A stretch of DNA of 64,000 nt from positions 1,674,001-1,738,000 of the forward strand of contig OZ245730.1 of the NCBI GenBank assembly GCA_965227145.1, in the 5' to 3' direction. The translations under genes were made by a program, and so were the position numbers. Positions 9,376 to 19,022 of the stretch are shown here, piece after piece. This DNA is from JACKAQ01 sp965227145 (lineage in GTDB: Bacteria; Calditrichota; Calditrichia; RBG-13-44-9; J075). How positions within the stretch are numbered: position 1 is the stretch's first letter; every line of letters starts with the position of its first letter. Under the pieces are notes generated by a model. The model worked only from the letters and a program-made list of their open reading frames with translations. It was not told the origin of the DNA and ran no database searches.

Positions 9376-10704
9376 ATGATGAACACAATACGTTCTGCAC
9401 AGAAAAACAAAGCATCTCAGTTTGTGAAAATCGCGGACAAATCTTACGGTTGGTGCGAGCTCGAAGATTTTCAGGTGTTGCTGATTCGGGAACGATATCG
9501 CAGTATGCGAACGGGCTTAACCTGCACATTTATTAATTTGGATGTATCTGATTATTTTAACGGAAGCATTATGTTTCCGGCCGAAAGCTATACTGCGTTT
9601 TTCAGTAAAGTTGTGAAAATTATATCGGAAAATGTTCGGTTTTTTGATCCGAAATGTGTGATCAGCGATTCCAAAATTGCCATTTTGTTGGTGGACACAC
9701 CGTTGAGCAACGGTGAGGCATTTATCAAAAAATTGGCGCTGAAACTAACGGAATATTTTGACGAACAACGCAAAGTGGATCTGTTGCTGATTTTGAAACA
9801 TTTGACACTTTCTGCACAATCTCTGGAAACAACCCTGCAAAACGGGGGGCACTCGAGTCTTGCGCCATCGTTTCAACATCCGTTGAAAGATATGGCCAGC
9901 AACATACTTTCAGAATACGACCAATGGCAACCACCGGAATTTCATTCGGAAAGAACGCCGCGACCGGGCACCTCCAAAACCAATGGCAAATACATTGCCG
10001 ACGAAAATGAATTGCTCTCAGAGCCGGTGTCTTCGTTTTATCAAAAAGACAGAGCGCCGCATTTGGGTTACTTTTTTCTGAAACGGTTGATTGATATTGT
10101 TGGTGCACTTTTCGGAATGGCAATATTTTTGCCCGCGGCAATAACCATCGCATTGGTGATAAAACTGACATCCAGCGGACCGGTGCTGTTTCGCCAACAG
10201 CGTGTTGGTTATCAGGGAAAATTGTTCACATTTCTGAAATTCCGAAGCATGTATGTGAACAACAACAACGATATCCACAAAGAATACATTGCAAAACTTA
10301 TTGAGGGTAACACTCACGATATCAATAACGGCTCAGATCATTCGCCGATTTTCAAACTAAAAAACGATCCGCGCATCACGCCAATCGGACGAATACTCCG
10401 GAAAACCAGTCTCGATGAGCTGCCGCAGTTTATGAATGTGTTGGTGGGTAGCATGAGTTTGGTTGGACCGCGTCCGCCAATACCATATGAAGTAGATATG
10501 TATCAACAATGGCATTTAAGCCGGGTGATGGAAGCTAAGCCCGGAATTACCGGACTTTGGCAGGTTTACGGTCGTAATAAAACCACTTTCGATGAAATGG
10601 TGCGCATCGATTTGCAATACCTGAAAAAGCGATCGGTTTGGCTGGATATGAAATTAATTATTAAAACAGCCCTTTTGATTTTTAATCCAAAATCCGGATT
10701 GTAA
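9376..10704 (+). CDS. Undecaprenyl-phosphate sugar-1-phosphate transferase with N-terminal degenerate GGDEF-like domain
   Basis: Starts the lipid-linked repeat unit by moving a sugar phosphate onto undecaprenyl phosphate at the inner membrane. The C-terminal ~210 residues (about 230-442) are a bacterial sugar transferase domain. It shows FLKRLIDIVGALFG with a re-entrant/membrane helix, FRQQRVGYQGKLFTFLKFRSM, ITPIGRILRKTSLDELPQ, NVLVGSMSLVGPRPP and KPGITGLWQVYGR. The N-terminal part lacks the usual four membrane helices. Instead residues about 45-160 resemble a GGDEF-type cyclase fold (FINLD; KCVISDSKIAILL; two long helices) without the GGDEF motif. That reading is inference. Residues about 165-225 look like a disordered linker. 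Confidence 0.9.
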   Translation: MMNTIRSAQKNKASQFVKIADKSYGWCELEDFQVLLIRERYRSMRTGLTCTFINLDVSDYFNGSIMFPAESYTAFFSKVVKIISENVRFFDPKCVISDSKIAILLVDTPLSNGEAFIKKLALKLTEYFDEQRKVDLLLILKHLTLSAQSLETTLQNGGHSSLAPSFQHPLKDMASNILSEYDQWQPPEFHSERTPRPGTSKTNGKYIADENELLSEPVSSFYQKDRAPHLGYFFLKRLIDIVGALFGMAIFLPAAITIALVIKLTSSGPVLFRQQRVGYQGKLFTFLKFRSMYVNNNNDIHKEYIAKLIEGNTHDINNGSDHSPIFKLKNDPRITPIGRILRKTSLDELPQFMNVLVGSMSLVGPRPPIPYEVDMYQQWHLSRVMEAKPGITGLWQVYGRNKTTFDEMVRIDLQYLKKRSVWLDMKLIIKTALLIFNPKSGL

Positions 10705-10778
10705 TTACGTTCCTTATAAATTTCAGAAATCAATACACTTAATCAAGGTTTCCTTTTGATCATGGAGGAGTCGTTTAA

Positions 10779-11825
10779 ATGTTAAAAATTGGCGTTATCG
10801 GATGTGGCTATTGGGGACCCAACCTCATTCGTAATTTTAGCAATAATCCGGATTGTGATATGGCTGTTTGCTGTGATAAAGATGAAGCACGCCTCAACCG
10901 TATGCGTGCGCTTTACCCGAGCGTACAAACAACCACAAACTATCTCGATTTAATTCAATCGGATCTCGATGCAGTCATCATCGCAACGCCGGTTTCCACC
11001 CATTTTCCGCTGGCTCAAAAAGCATTGGCATCCGGTAAACATGTGTTCATCGAAAAGCCCATAACACGTTCCAGTGCTGAATGTCTGGCGTTGATCGAAC
11101 TGGCAGAAAAAAATCAACTGACGTTGATGGTCGGGCATACGTTTGAATACACCGCTGCGGTAAATAAAATTAAAGAAATCGTGGATAGCGGGGAAATCGG
11201 TGAAGTGATGTATGTAAGCAGTTCCCGCGTAAATCTCGGGCTGATTCAGTCAGATATCAACGTAATTTGGGATTTGGCGCCGCATGATATTTCGATCATT
11301 TCCTTTGTCCTGAACAAATTCCCGACATCCGTGAATGCATCCGGACGATCCAATTTTGTTGAGGGAATTGAAGAAGTCGCAACTACCTCACTCAATTTCA
11401 ATGACGGCACAATTGCGTTTATCCACAACAGTTGGCTGCATCCGAACAAAATTCGCAATATGGTTTTTGTCGGCACCAAGAAAATGTTGCTGTATGACGA
11501 CATCAGCCAAAATGAAAAAATCAAAATTTTCGATAAAGGCGTAGATCGCCCGGACTATTACGACACTTTTGGCGAATTCTATTTCTCCTACCGATACGGC
11601 GATATTTACATCCCGCGCGTTGAGGAATACGAAGCGTTGAGCGTGGAAACAAAACACTTTATCGACTGCATCCAAACCGGGAAAAAACCGCGCAGTGACG
11701 GATACAGCGGATTAAATGTTGTTCAGGTGTTGGAAGCGGCGGATGCATCGTTGCGCCGTAAAGGGATCGAAGTTGCTGTTGCAAATGTGTTACGAAACGA
11801 CAACAAAGTTTTTCAGAGTGTGTGA
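10779..11825 (+). CDS. Gfo/Idh/MocA-family NAD(P)-dependent sugar oxidoreductase
   Basis: Oxidises or reduces a sugar, probably a nucleotide sugar at C3. Seen: Rossmann motif GVIGCGYWGPN at the N-terminus, the EKPIT motif with the conserved Lys (HVFIEKPITR), and a C-terminal domain with WDLAPHDISII. 348 residues is full length. A strong GGAGGAG site precedes the ATG. With the aminotransferase and acetyltransferase across the divergent promoter it could supply the 3-keto intermediate (WbpB-like; inference). The UDP-GlcNAc 6-dehydrogenase expected before it is not in this window. Confidence 0.88.
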   Translation: MLKIGVIGCGYWGPNLIRNFSNNPDCDMAVCCDKDEARLNRMRALYPSVQTTTNYLDLIQSDLDAVIIATPVSTHFPLAQKALASGKHVFIEKPITRSSAECLALIELAEKNQLTLMVGHTFEYTAAVNKIKEIVDSGEIGEVMYVSSSRVNLGLIQSDINVIWDLAPHDISIISFVLNKFPTSVNASGRSNFVEGIEEVATTSLNFNDGTIAFIHNSWLHPNKIRNMVFVGTKKMLLYDDISQNEKIKIFDKGVDRPDYYDTFGEFYFSYRYGDIYIPRVEEYEALSVETKHFIDCIQTGKKPRSDGYSGLNVVQVLEAADASLRRKGIEVAVANVLRNDNKVFQSV

Positions 11826-11976
11826 TTTTTGTTAAATCTGCATCTGACTAATACGCCGTTTTTATCCCCGGTTTCGTGCGTTGTTTTAACCAAACAATCA
11901 ACCCTGTTATTGTAGAAGATGTTGAAATCGAAAAAAATGTTAACCGAAAATTGAACCATCATCAAAGCCAGATAAA

Positions 11977-13017
11977 ATGGATAATCCACCAACAATAACA
12001 ATTTCCCGACCGGATCAGATAGATGTGGTCAACCCGCTGAAGCTGGCGAATTTTAACGCGGAAGTGTTGAAATTCCCCGATGCTACAATATTCCATTCCA
12101 TAGAATGGCTGAAGGTTTTGGTGGATTCCTATGGCTATCAGCCGCATTATCTGATGTCGAAGAATGAAAATAATATCAATGCAATTATACCGTTGATGGA
12201 AGTGAACAGCCGCCTCACCGGTAAACGGGGCATCTGTTTGCCCTTTTCCGATTATTGCGAACCATTGCTGAGCGACAGCGCTGATGCGGTTAATATTTGG
12301 GAAAAATTGAACTGGCTTGGCAAAACCGGCGCCTGGCAATTTATCGAAACCCGCGGAAAAAGTGTGCTAAACACCAACCATTTGCCGAATGAAACTTTTT
12401 ACCGGCATCGAATATCGCTAACCGAAAATGAGAAAGTGGTATTCAACAATCTTCGCGGCAATTATCGCAGCAAAATACGAAAATCGATCAAAGAAGGTGT
12501 GGAAGTTCGCCACCTGACAACAATGGCAGCGATGGAAGATTATTACCGGTTACACTGCCTCACCCGCAAACGGCATGGTTTACCGCCGCAGCCGTTATAT
12601 TTCTTTAAAAATATTCATAAACATATTATTTCGCAGAATCTCGGTTTCGTATCGCTGGCATTTTACAACAACCAAACGGTTGCCGGTGCCGTGTATTTCC
12701 ATTTTGGGGATACTCTCGTTTATAAATTCGGTGCATCCGATGCACAGTTTCAAAAGCACAATCCCAATTTTTTGCTGATGTGGGATGCCATTCAATGGGG
12801 TTGCAATAACGGATACAAAATATTTTGCTTCGGAAAAACAAGTGTTGAAAATGAAGGTCTGGTTCAATTTAAAGATGGTTGGGGAGCCGAAAAAACAGTG
12901 CTGAATTATTATCGATTAAAATTAAATCCCCAAAGTCCGGGGTATAATTTGCTAAAAAAGATGCCAATTTCACTTCTGAAAATGGCAGGTCAAATCCTTT
13001 ACAAACATATTGCTTAA
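11977..13017 (+). CDS. FemAB/BioF2-like GNAT-family aminoacyl/acyl transferase
   Basis: 346 residues with the double-GNAT pattern of the FemAB family: NLRGNYRSKIRKSIKEGVEV in the first half, then RKRHGLPPQPLYFFKNI, VAGAVYFHFGDTLVYKFGASD and FLLMWDAIQWGCNNGYK in the second. Related proteins add amino acids to peptidoglycan or belong to XrtA/PEP-CTERM-type exopolysaccharide loci. No signal peptide, so it acts at the cytoplasmic face. It ends 11 bases before the deacetylase gene, an arrangement also typical of XrtA-type loci; no exosortase is seen here. Substrate unknown. Confidence 0.83.
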   Translation: MDNPPTITISRPDQIDVVNPLKLANFNAEVLKFPDATIFHSIEWLKVLVDSYGYQPHYLMSKNENNINAIIPLMEVNSRLTGKRGICLPFSDYCEPLLSDSADAVNIWEKLNWLGKTGAWQFIETRGKSVLNTNHLPNETFYRHRISLTENEKVVFNNLRGNYRSKIRKSIKEGVEVRHLTTMAAMEDYYRLHCLTRKRHGLPPQPLYFFKNIHKHIISQNLGFVSLAFYNNQTVAGAVYFHFGDTLVYKFGASDAQFQKHNPNFLLMWDAIQWGCNNGYKIFCFGKTSVENEGLVQFKDGWGAEKTVLNYYRLKLNPQSPGYNLLKKMPISLLKMAGQILYKHIA

Positions 13018-13028
13018 TCGAGAAGATT

Positions 13029-13976
13029 ATGGCTGTCAGAAAATTATACTACGCGGTTAAACCATTAATCCCACGGCATTTACAAATTTGGATTCGTCGG
13101 GCTGTCGTGCGGCGGCAGCGCGAAAAATTCAGTTCGATTTGGCCGGTTGACCGGTTCGCAGCAACGCCGCCCAACGGATGGACGGGATGGCCGGAAGGTA
13201 AACGATTCGCATTGGTGCTCACCCACGATGTGGAAACAGCAATCGGTCACGATCGCTGTCTGCAATTGATGCAGCTCGAAAAATCACTCGGTTTCCGATC
13301 ATCGTTTAATTTTGTTCCGGAACGATATTCCGTCGATTCGGAGCTTCGGCACACCTTGACAAATAACGGGTTTGAGGTTGGTGTTCACGGATTGAACCAT
13401 GACGGCCGGCTCTACGAAAATTATGCAGAATTTTTACGCCGGGCAGAACGGATTAACGGATACATCAAAAATTGGGGTGCGGTCGGATTTCGTTCACCGG
13501 CAATGCATCGCAATTTTGAGTGGATACACGAATTGAATATCGAATACGATGCCTCATCATTTGATACCGATCCGTTTGAACCCATGCCGGATGGTGTGGG
13601 CACTATTTTTCCGTTCGAAATAAAATCCATGTTTGGCAGTTCATATATAGAACTGCCTTATACGTTGCCACAAGATTTTACACTTTTCATTCTGATGCAG
13701 GAAACGAACATCAATATTTGGAAAAACAAATTGGAATGGATTGCCCAAAATGGCGGGATGGCGTTGCTTAACGTGCACCCGGATTATATGCATTTTGGCG
13801 ATGGCGTCATGCGGAAAGAAGAATTTCCGGTGAAAAGATACGCAGATTTTCTGGATTACATCAACTTGCGATACGGCAATCAGGTTTGGCATGTGTTGCC
13901 CAAACAAATAGCAGCCTTTTGGCGGGAATCTGTGATCAAAGCGCCGGCCGCAAACCAACAGCTTCAACAACAGTGA
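13029..13976 (+). CDS. Polysaccharide deacetylase-family protein (NodB-like)
   Basis: Probably removes acetyl groups from an N-acetylated polysaccharide or precursor. The core starts with LVLTHDVETA (the HD pair, about residues 63-66, is the metal/base motif), followed by VGVHGLNHDG with the metal-binding His residues, VGFRSPAMHRN, and a C-terminal LLNVHPDYM. No signal peptide is visible, although a short basic N-terminus is present, so its compartment is unclear. It is tightly spaced between the FemAB-like and glycosyltransferase genes, in one operon. Confidence 0.85.
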   Translation: MAVRKLYYAVKPLIPRHLQIWIRRAVVRRQREKFSSIWPVDRFAATPPNGWTGWPEGKRFALVLTHDVETAIGHDRCLQLMQLEKSLGFRSSFNFVPERYSVDSELRHTLTNNGFEVGVHGLNHDGRLYENYAEFLRRAERINGYIKNWGAVGFRSPAMHRNFEWIHELNIEYDASSFDTDPFEPMPDGVGTIFPFEIKSMFGSSYIELPYTLPQDFTLFILMQETNINIWKNKLEWIAQNGGMALLNVHPDYMHFGDGVMRKEEFPVKRYADFLDYINLRYGNQVWHVLPKQIAAFWRESVIKAPAANQQLQQQ

Positions 13977-13984
13977 TAAATGTT

Positions 13985-15283
13985 ATGAAACAGCAAAACC
14001 AGCAACCAAAACCGGTAACACAACTAAACGTCGCAATGATTTCGTTTAGTTACTATCCGGCAGATGTCCGGGTGCGACGGGAAGCGGAAACGCTCGCAAC
14101 ACGCGGTTTTGCAGTGGATATGATTTGCCTGCGCGATAAACAAAAAGATGAATTGCCCGGAGAAAAAATCAACAATGTTATCGTGCATCGGGTGAACCTC
14201 CAGCGCAAAAGAAAAGGGAAATATACCTATCTTTATCAATATGGGATGTTCATCATTCGCGTATTTTTTTTGCTAAACTGGCTGGATCTGAAAAATAAAT
14301 ATGATGCAATTTATGTCCATAACATGCCCGATGTGTTGGTGTTTTGCGCATTGCTCCAAAAACTAAAAGGCGTAAAAATCATTTTGGATGTTCACGATCC
14401 CGTTCCGGAAATTTTTATGACAAAATTTAAAATTCCCGGTAACCATTTTATTATCCGGTTGCTCTGCCGTTTGGAAAAATGGAGCTTCGCCGTTGCCAAT
14501 GTGATCATCACGACCAACCTGGCTTTTCGGGATGTTTTTGTGGCTCGCGGCTGCGCACCGGAGAAAATTCATATCATCATGAATACGCCGAACGATGCGT
14601 TTTTCCAAAAAGTAGATGTCGAAAATTTGCCACCGAAAACCTCCCGAACCGAGGTTTTCAGACTGATGTATCATGGAACAATCATCAAACGGCACGGCTT
14701 GTTGTGTGCGTTGCAGGCGTTGGATCAGCTTCGCAATCAAATTCCGCAGATGGAATTTCATGTTTACGGTCGTGGCGAATATGTGAATAAATTTATCAAG
14801 CATGTTCAAAATTACAATTTAAGCAATATCGTAACTTATCACGGCGCAATTCCCAATCCCGAAATCGCGGTGGCTATTGCGGCATCCGATTTGGGTATCA
14901 TTCCCAATCTGAAAACACCCTTCACCGAGATCAATTTTCCGGTCCGGATTTTTGAATATCTCTCATTGAATTGTCCGGTCATCGTGCCCGATTCGTCCGG
15001 TATTCGCGATTATTTTTCTGAAGATGATATTCATTATTTTGAGGCTGGCAATGCTGAAAATCTGGCAGCTAAAATTCTGGAAATATACCTTCATCCCGAT
15101 CGGCATTCGGAAATTCTCTCACGGGGGAGGGCCGTTTACAAAAACAATACCTGGCGACATTTTGCCCCCTATTTTGTTTATATCATCACTGCCACCATTG
15201 CAGGTGAGCAGCCAAAACAAAACATTTTTGTTCCTGATCCTGAGCACGACAGCGAAACCTGTTTTTTTGAAAAAACACTATAA
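13985..15283 (+). CDS. Glycosyltransferase family 4-like
   Basis: GT-B fold retaining glycosyltransferase, 432 residues from the ATG at 13985. Seen: N-terminal domain with ISFSYYPADVRVRREAETLA and IYVHNMPDVLVF, then a C-terminal Glycos_transf_1 domain with LMYHGTIIKRHGL and the nucleotide-sugar-binding pattern ending in EINFPVRIFEYLSLNCPVIV. An in-frame start at 13886 would overlap the deacetylase gene by about 90 bases and adds residues with no family similarity, so it was rejected. Donor and acceptor sugars unknown. Confidence 0.9.
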   Translation: MKQQNQQPKPVTQLNVAMISFSYYPADVRVRREAETLATRGFAVDMICLRDKQKDELPGEKINNVIVHRVNLQRKRKGKYTYLYQYGMFIIRVFFLLNWLDLKNKYDAIYVHNMPDVLVFCALLQKLKGVKIILDVHDPVPEIFMTKFKIPGNHFIIRLLCRLEKWSFAVANVIITTNLAFRDVFVARGCAPEKIHIIMNTPNDAFFQKVDVENLPPKTSRTEVFRLMYHGTIIKRHGLLCALQALDQLRNQIPQMEFHVYGRGEYVNKFIKHVQNYNLSNIVTYHGAIPNPEIAVAIAASDLGIIPNLKTPFTEINFPVRIFEYLSLNCPVIVPDSSGIRDYFSEDDIHYFEAGNAENLAAKILEIYLHPDRHSEILSRGRAVYKNNTWRHFAPYFVYIITATIAGEQPKQNIFVPDPEHDSETCFFEKTL

Positions 15284-15345
15284 TCCACCGAAACACAGGT
15301 CTGAATACGACCAAATTAGTATTATTTGATTGAGGCAAAAGCAAT

Positions 15346-17841
15346 ATGAATTACGGATCAATACCTTCATTTGATGAGGGAAAATCCACAGCCGGATTAA
15401 AAATCAGGATGATTGCAAATTTGATCCTGAAAAACAAATGGCTGTTATTGGGAATTATGAGCGGTTTTTTGATCGCTACTTTTATATTTAACACCGTCAC
15501 CGCGCGGATTTATGAAACCAAAACCGTCATCAAAAAAGAAATTGACACCTACAAAAACCCGGATGACCCGCTTCGTCAGATCGTGGAAATGCGCACAACA
15601 GACGAAGTTGAAACGGAAGTCCGGATTATCACTTCCCGGTCTGTTTTGGAAAAAACGGTTGGTGAATTGCAATTGTATGCCACAATAAACTCGCTGACGC
15701 ATCCATTTTTTTCGCGCGAAATAAATGATATTTCATTGTTCGAATATCAATCCAGCCTTTCCAAAATAAAATCGGAAAAGCTGCCATCAATTGTAATATC
15801 AGCGTTTGCGCCACAACTCTTTTTTGAAACGGCTGTGTTCACGCTCGAATACACCGGCGATGGCAAAGTGCTGCTGTTTTCCGAATTTTCCGATGAGCCG
15901 TTGGCAACAGCCACCGCAAGCTCGCGGATGCGTTTCACTTTGCCGGATGCGTTATTATCCGTTGAATGGGAAAAACCGGTCAACTACACAACAATTGTTT
16001 TTACGCTCGAAAATCCGGATAACGTAATTAAGCGACTGGCAAAACAGATTGATGTTTCGGCATTAAAAAATACCTCCATATTTGAAGTTGCGGTGCGCTC
16101 GGAATCGCCATTTTTAGCCCAGCAAATTGCCAATACGCTCATCAAAAATTTCCGTGAAATCCGGCTGGCGCAAAAACAGCAGATTATACGTGACTCATAT
16201 TCTCTGGTTGAAGACCAGTTGGAAAAAGTATCCGAAAATCTGAAAAAAGAGGAACAGTCGCTTTCAAATTTTATGAGCGAAAACGAGATTGTCGGATTAA
16301 CCGAATCCTCGCGCGAAATTCTTACGCTGATGAGCTCGATAGAAGCTGAAAAAATTGATACGGAGCTGCAGCTATCGGAGAATACTGCCCGCTATGCGGC
16401 GTTAAAACAGCAGTTAACGGAAAAAGGATATTTCGATCAAACGTATCTCGGGCCGAACAACCGGGCGGAAAATCAGAACACACCGTTTTCGGAATTGCTC
16501 CGCAAACTCTCCACAGCCGAGTTGGCCCGGCTGGAATTGTTACAAAAACGCACCGAAAATCACCCGGATGTGTTGGCAGTAAACCAGCAAATTGAAGAGT
16601 TGAAACGAAATCTGACAAATTTCAATCAAAGCACAATTTCCGCGTACGAAGTTATTATTCTTTCGCTTACCGAAAAGAAAAATAACCTCGATAAAATGCT
16701 CGCAGAATACAGCAAAAAAGTGGCTTCGTTACCCATTCAGCAAAAGCAATTGGTGGACATCCAGCGGCGAAAATCCGCGTACGAAAAAATGTTCAATTTG
16801 CTGATGGATAAACGGGAAGAAATGAAAATCGCCGAACTATCAAAATTGCAGGATATAATGGTGGTTGATCCCGCTTTTTATCCAATGGAAGCAAAATTGC
16901 CCCGTAAAAAACTGAATCTGCTGATTGCCGGAATGCTGGGTTTTATGCTGTCGATCGGCATCATTTTTTTTAGAGCATACATCAACCCCAGCGTGCAGGA
17001 TTTAACAGAACTGGAAGCCGCATCACATTTGCCGATTATGGCAATTTTTCCAAATTATAACCGCGATATCCGCAAACAATTGGGGCGCGGATTTTCGATC
17101 AATTACCATTTTCCGGTGATATCTGAAAGTCAATATGGTTTTCGGGAATCGTACCGGATCATGCAGGCGCGCTTAAAAAACATGCTGCCCGACCGCAATG
17201 TAATCTTATTTACCAGTTGCGAGCCGTCCACCGGAAAAACCACAATTGCCAATCATTTTGCAGTCTCTCTGGCGCTTTCCGGAAAAAAAATATTGGTAAT
17301 CGATTGCGATCTGAAACGCCCGAGAACCGGGAAATTTTACAATCTGAAAACAGATGAGCCGGGATTAATTCAATTCCTTTCCAATGGCATTGTCGAACCG
17401 GCAATTCATCACCATGCGTTTGACGAGCAAGATAATTATGTGCATGTCATTCCCGCCGGCGGATTTGTGGATAATTCCAGTGAATTGTTGAGCAACGAAA
17501 AATTTTCGGAATATATCCATTCGATTTCGGGCGAATACGATTACGTGCTAATCGATACGCCGCCGACCAACTGGACAGCAGATACGCTGGTACTCGGACA
17601 AATCGTGAAAGATGTAATCTTGGTCATCCAACCCGGTTTGACCAACCGGGATGCGCTGTTCAAAACCCTGCAGGAATTTAGTTCATTCAACATCAATATT
17701 GTTGGCAGCGTGATCAACCGATGCGATTTGAATATGCTCGCCGACCGCTACCGGTACGGCTATGGCGGAAATTATTATTATCCATACGGGAGCGAACCAA
17801 CGCTAATGAAAGCGTTACCCGGTCCCCGAAATTCATCCTGA
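15346..17841 (+). CDS. Polysaccharide chain-length regulator fused to tyrosine autokinase (Wzz/BY-kinase)
   Basis: Inner-membrane co-polymerase controlling chain length and export, with a cytoplasmic autokinase. Seen: Wzz domain with first membrane helix about residues 28-50, long coiled-coil periplasmic region (about 270-490), second membrane helix about 525-547. The kinase follows with Walker A CEPSTGKTT (Lys about 631), Walker A' ILVIDCDLKRPR and Walker B DYVLIDTPP. The C-terminus has a tyrosine-rich cluster (YRYGYGGNYYYPYG, about 803-817), the usual autophosphorylation tail. 831 residues. It sits in the middle of the rightward block and pairs functionally with the exporter at 8680. Confidence 0.95.
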   Translation: MNYGSIPSFDEGKSTAGLKIRMIANLILKNKWLLLGIMSGFLIATFIFNTVTARIYETKTVIKKEIDTYKNPDDPLRQIVEMRTTDEVETEVRIITSRSVLEKTVGELQLYATINSLTHPFFSREINDISLFEYQSSLSKIKSEKLPSIVISAFAPQLFFETAVFTLEYTGDGKVLLFSEFSDEPLATATASSRMRFTLPDALLSVEWEKPVNYTTIVFTLENPDNVIKRLAKQIDVSALKNTSIFEVAVRSESPFLAQQIANTLIKNFREIRLAQKQQIIRDSYSLVEDQLEKVSENLKKEEQSLSNFMSENEIVGLTESSREILTLMSSIEAEKIDTELQLSENTARYAALKQQLTEKGYFDQTYLGPNNRAENQNTPFSELLRKLSTAELARLELLQKRTENHPDVLAVNQQIEELKRNLTNFNQSTISAYEVIILSLTEKKNNLDKMLAEYSKKVASLPIQQKQLVDIQRRKSAYEKMFNLLMDKREEMKIAELSKLQDIMVVDPAFYPMEAKLPRKKLNLLIAGMLGFMLSIGIIFFRAYINPSVQDLTELEAASHLPIMAIFPNYNRDIRKQLGRGFSINYHFPVISESQYGFRESYRIMQARLKNMLPDRNVILFTSCEPSTGKTTIANHFAVSLALSGKKILVIDCDLKRPRTGKFYNLKTDEPGLIQFLSNGIVEPAIHHHAFDEQDNYVHVIPAGGFVDNSSELLSNEKFSEYIHSISGEYDYVLIDTPPTNWTADTLVLGQIVKDVILVIQPGLTNRDALFKTLQEFSSFNINIVGSVINRCDLNMLADRYRYGYGGNYYYPYGSEPTLMKALPGPRNSS

Positions 17842-17909
17842 ATCTTGTGACTTTCTCATTTTCTGAATAAGAACCCGGAGTTGTTCAAAAAGGGAATTTT
17901 ATACAAAAC

Positions 17910-19022
17910 ATGGAAGCAATTATGGGCATTTGGACAAAAACCATTGCGGAAGGCGCGTTGGATGCGAGCCAATCGATATCCGATAAACAGATTTGGATCG
18001 ATCTGGATAACTCGCCGCACGTGCCATTTTTTCACCCGATTATTGTTGAGCTAAAACTGCGCGGATATCCGCTGTTGATTACCGGGCGCGATGCGTATCA
18101 AGTGAAGGAATTGGCGGATCAATTTGGCATTCAACTGATACTGGTCGGCGGTCATTACGGCAAAAACAAATTTCTGAAAGCCATCGGATTGGCGATACGG
18201 GTGTTACAACTGATGTGGCTGGTGTTGTATCACCGCCCGTCTCTGGCAGTTGCGCACGGCTCACGAGCGATGTCCATTACATGTATTTTGCTCGGCATCC
18301 CCTCAATGGCGATGTTCGATTACGAGCACACCGCCGGATTGCCAAAATTCATGAAACAAAAATATGCGCTGGTTCCGGCGCTTTTGCCGGACGATCTGGC
18401 GAAATTCCGGCGATACAAACACGTTTCGAGATATGACGGTTTGAAGGAAGATGTGTATGTTGCCGCATTTGAGCCGGACAATGCAATTTATGAAGAACTG
18501 GGATTGGCGGCGGATAATTTTATTGTCACCATTCGTCCGCCGGCGACGGAAGCACATTATCACAATTCAGAAAGCGAGAAGCTGTTTGCCGCGCTGATCC
18601 ATTTTTTCGCTGAACGGCAATTTGTCACAATGGTGATTTTACCGCGAAACAGCCGGCAGGAGGAAGCCATTCGCCAAAATTGGGCGGATTTGATTGCAAC
18701 GGGCGCCATCATCATTCCCCAAAAAGCGGTAAACGGGCTCAACCTGATATGGCATTCGGATCTGGTCATCAGCGGTGGCGGCACCATCAACCGCGAGGCT
18801 GCTGCGCTCGGTGTGCCGGTTTACAGCATTTTCCGCGGGACAATTGGCGCGGTCGATCGCCATTTGGCGAACACAGGTCGATTGGTGCTGCTGGAAAAAC
18901 CGGATGATGTTTACCAAAAAATTGTGCTGCGCAAAAGAGATATATCCGCAAAATTCATTCCCCAAAATCAGGGAGTGCTGAATCAGGTTGTCAACGAAAT
19001 CATTGCTAAACTGGAGGTTTAA
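17910..19022 (+). CDS. DUF354 family protein (GT-B-like fold)
   Basis: Recognised by the N-terminal DLDNSPHVPFFHPII motif, the AHGSRAMSITCILLGIP segment and SGGGTINREAAALGVPVYSIF near the C-terminus, all characteristic of DUF354. Members resemble UDP-GlcNAc 2-epimerase/MurG-type GT-B proteins and occur in polysaccharide loci; the reaction is not established. 370 residues. The stop codon overlaps the next start (TAATG), indicating translational coupling. The ATG at 17910 has no strong ribosome site; ATG 17922 is an alternative. Confidence 0.82.
   Translation: MEAIMGIWTKTIAEGALDASQSISDKQIWIDLDNSPHVPFFHPIIVELKLRGYPLLITGRDAYQVKELADQFGIQLILVGGHYGKNKFLKAIGLAIRVLQLMWLVLYHRPSLAVAHGSRAMSITCILLGIPSMAMFDYEHTAGLPKFMKQKYALVPALLPDDLAKFRRYKHVSRYDGLKEDVYVAAFEPDNAIYEELGLAADNFIVTIRPPATEAHYHNSESEKLFAALIHFFAERQFVTMVILPRNSRQEEAIRQNWADLIATGAIIIPQKAVNGLNLIWHSDLVISGGGTINREAAALGVPVYSIFRGTIGAVDRHLANTGRLVLLEKPDDVYQKIVLRKRDISAKFIPQNQGVLNQVVNEIIAKLEV

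Noticed and set aside
13886..13984. Longer start for the family 4 glycosyltransferase
   Set aside because: It would overlap the deacetylase gene by 91 bases and adds residues without family similarity; ATG 13985 fits.
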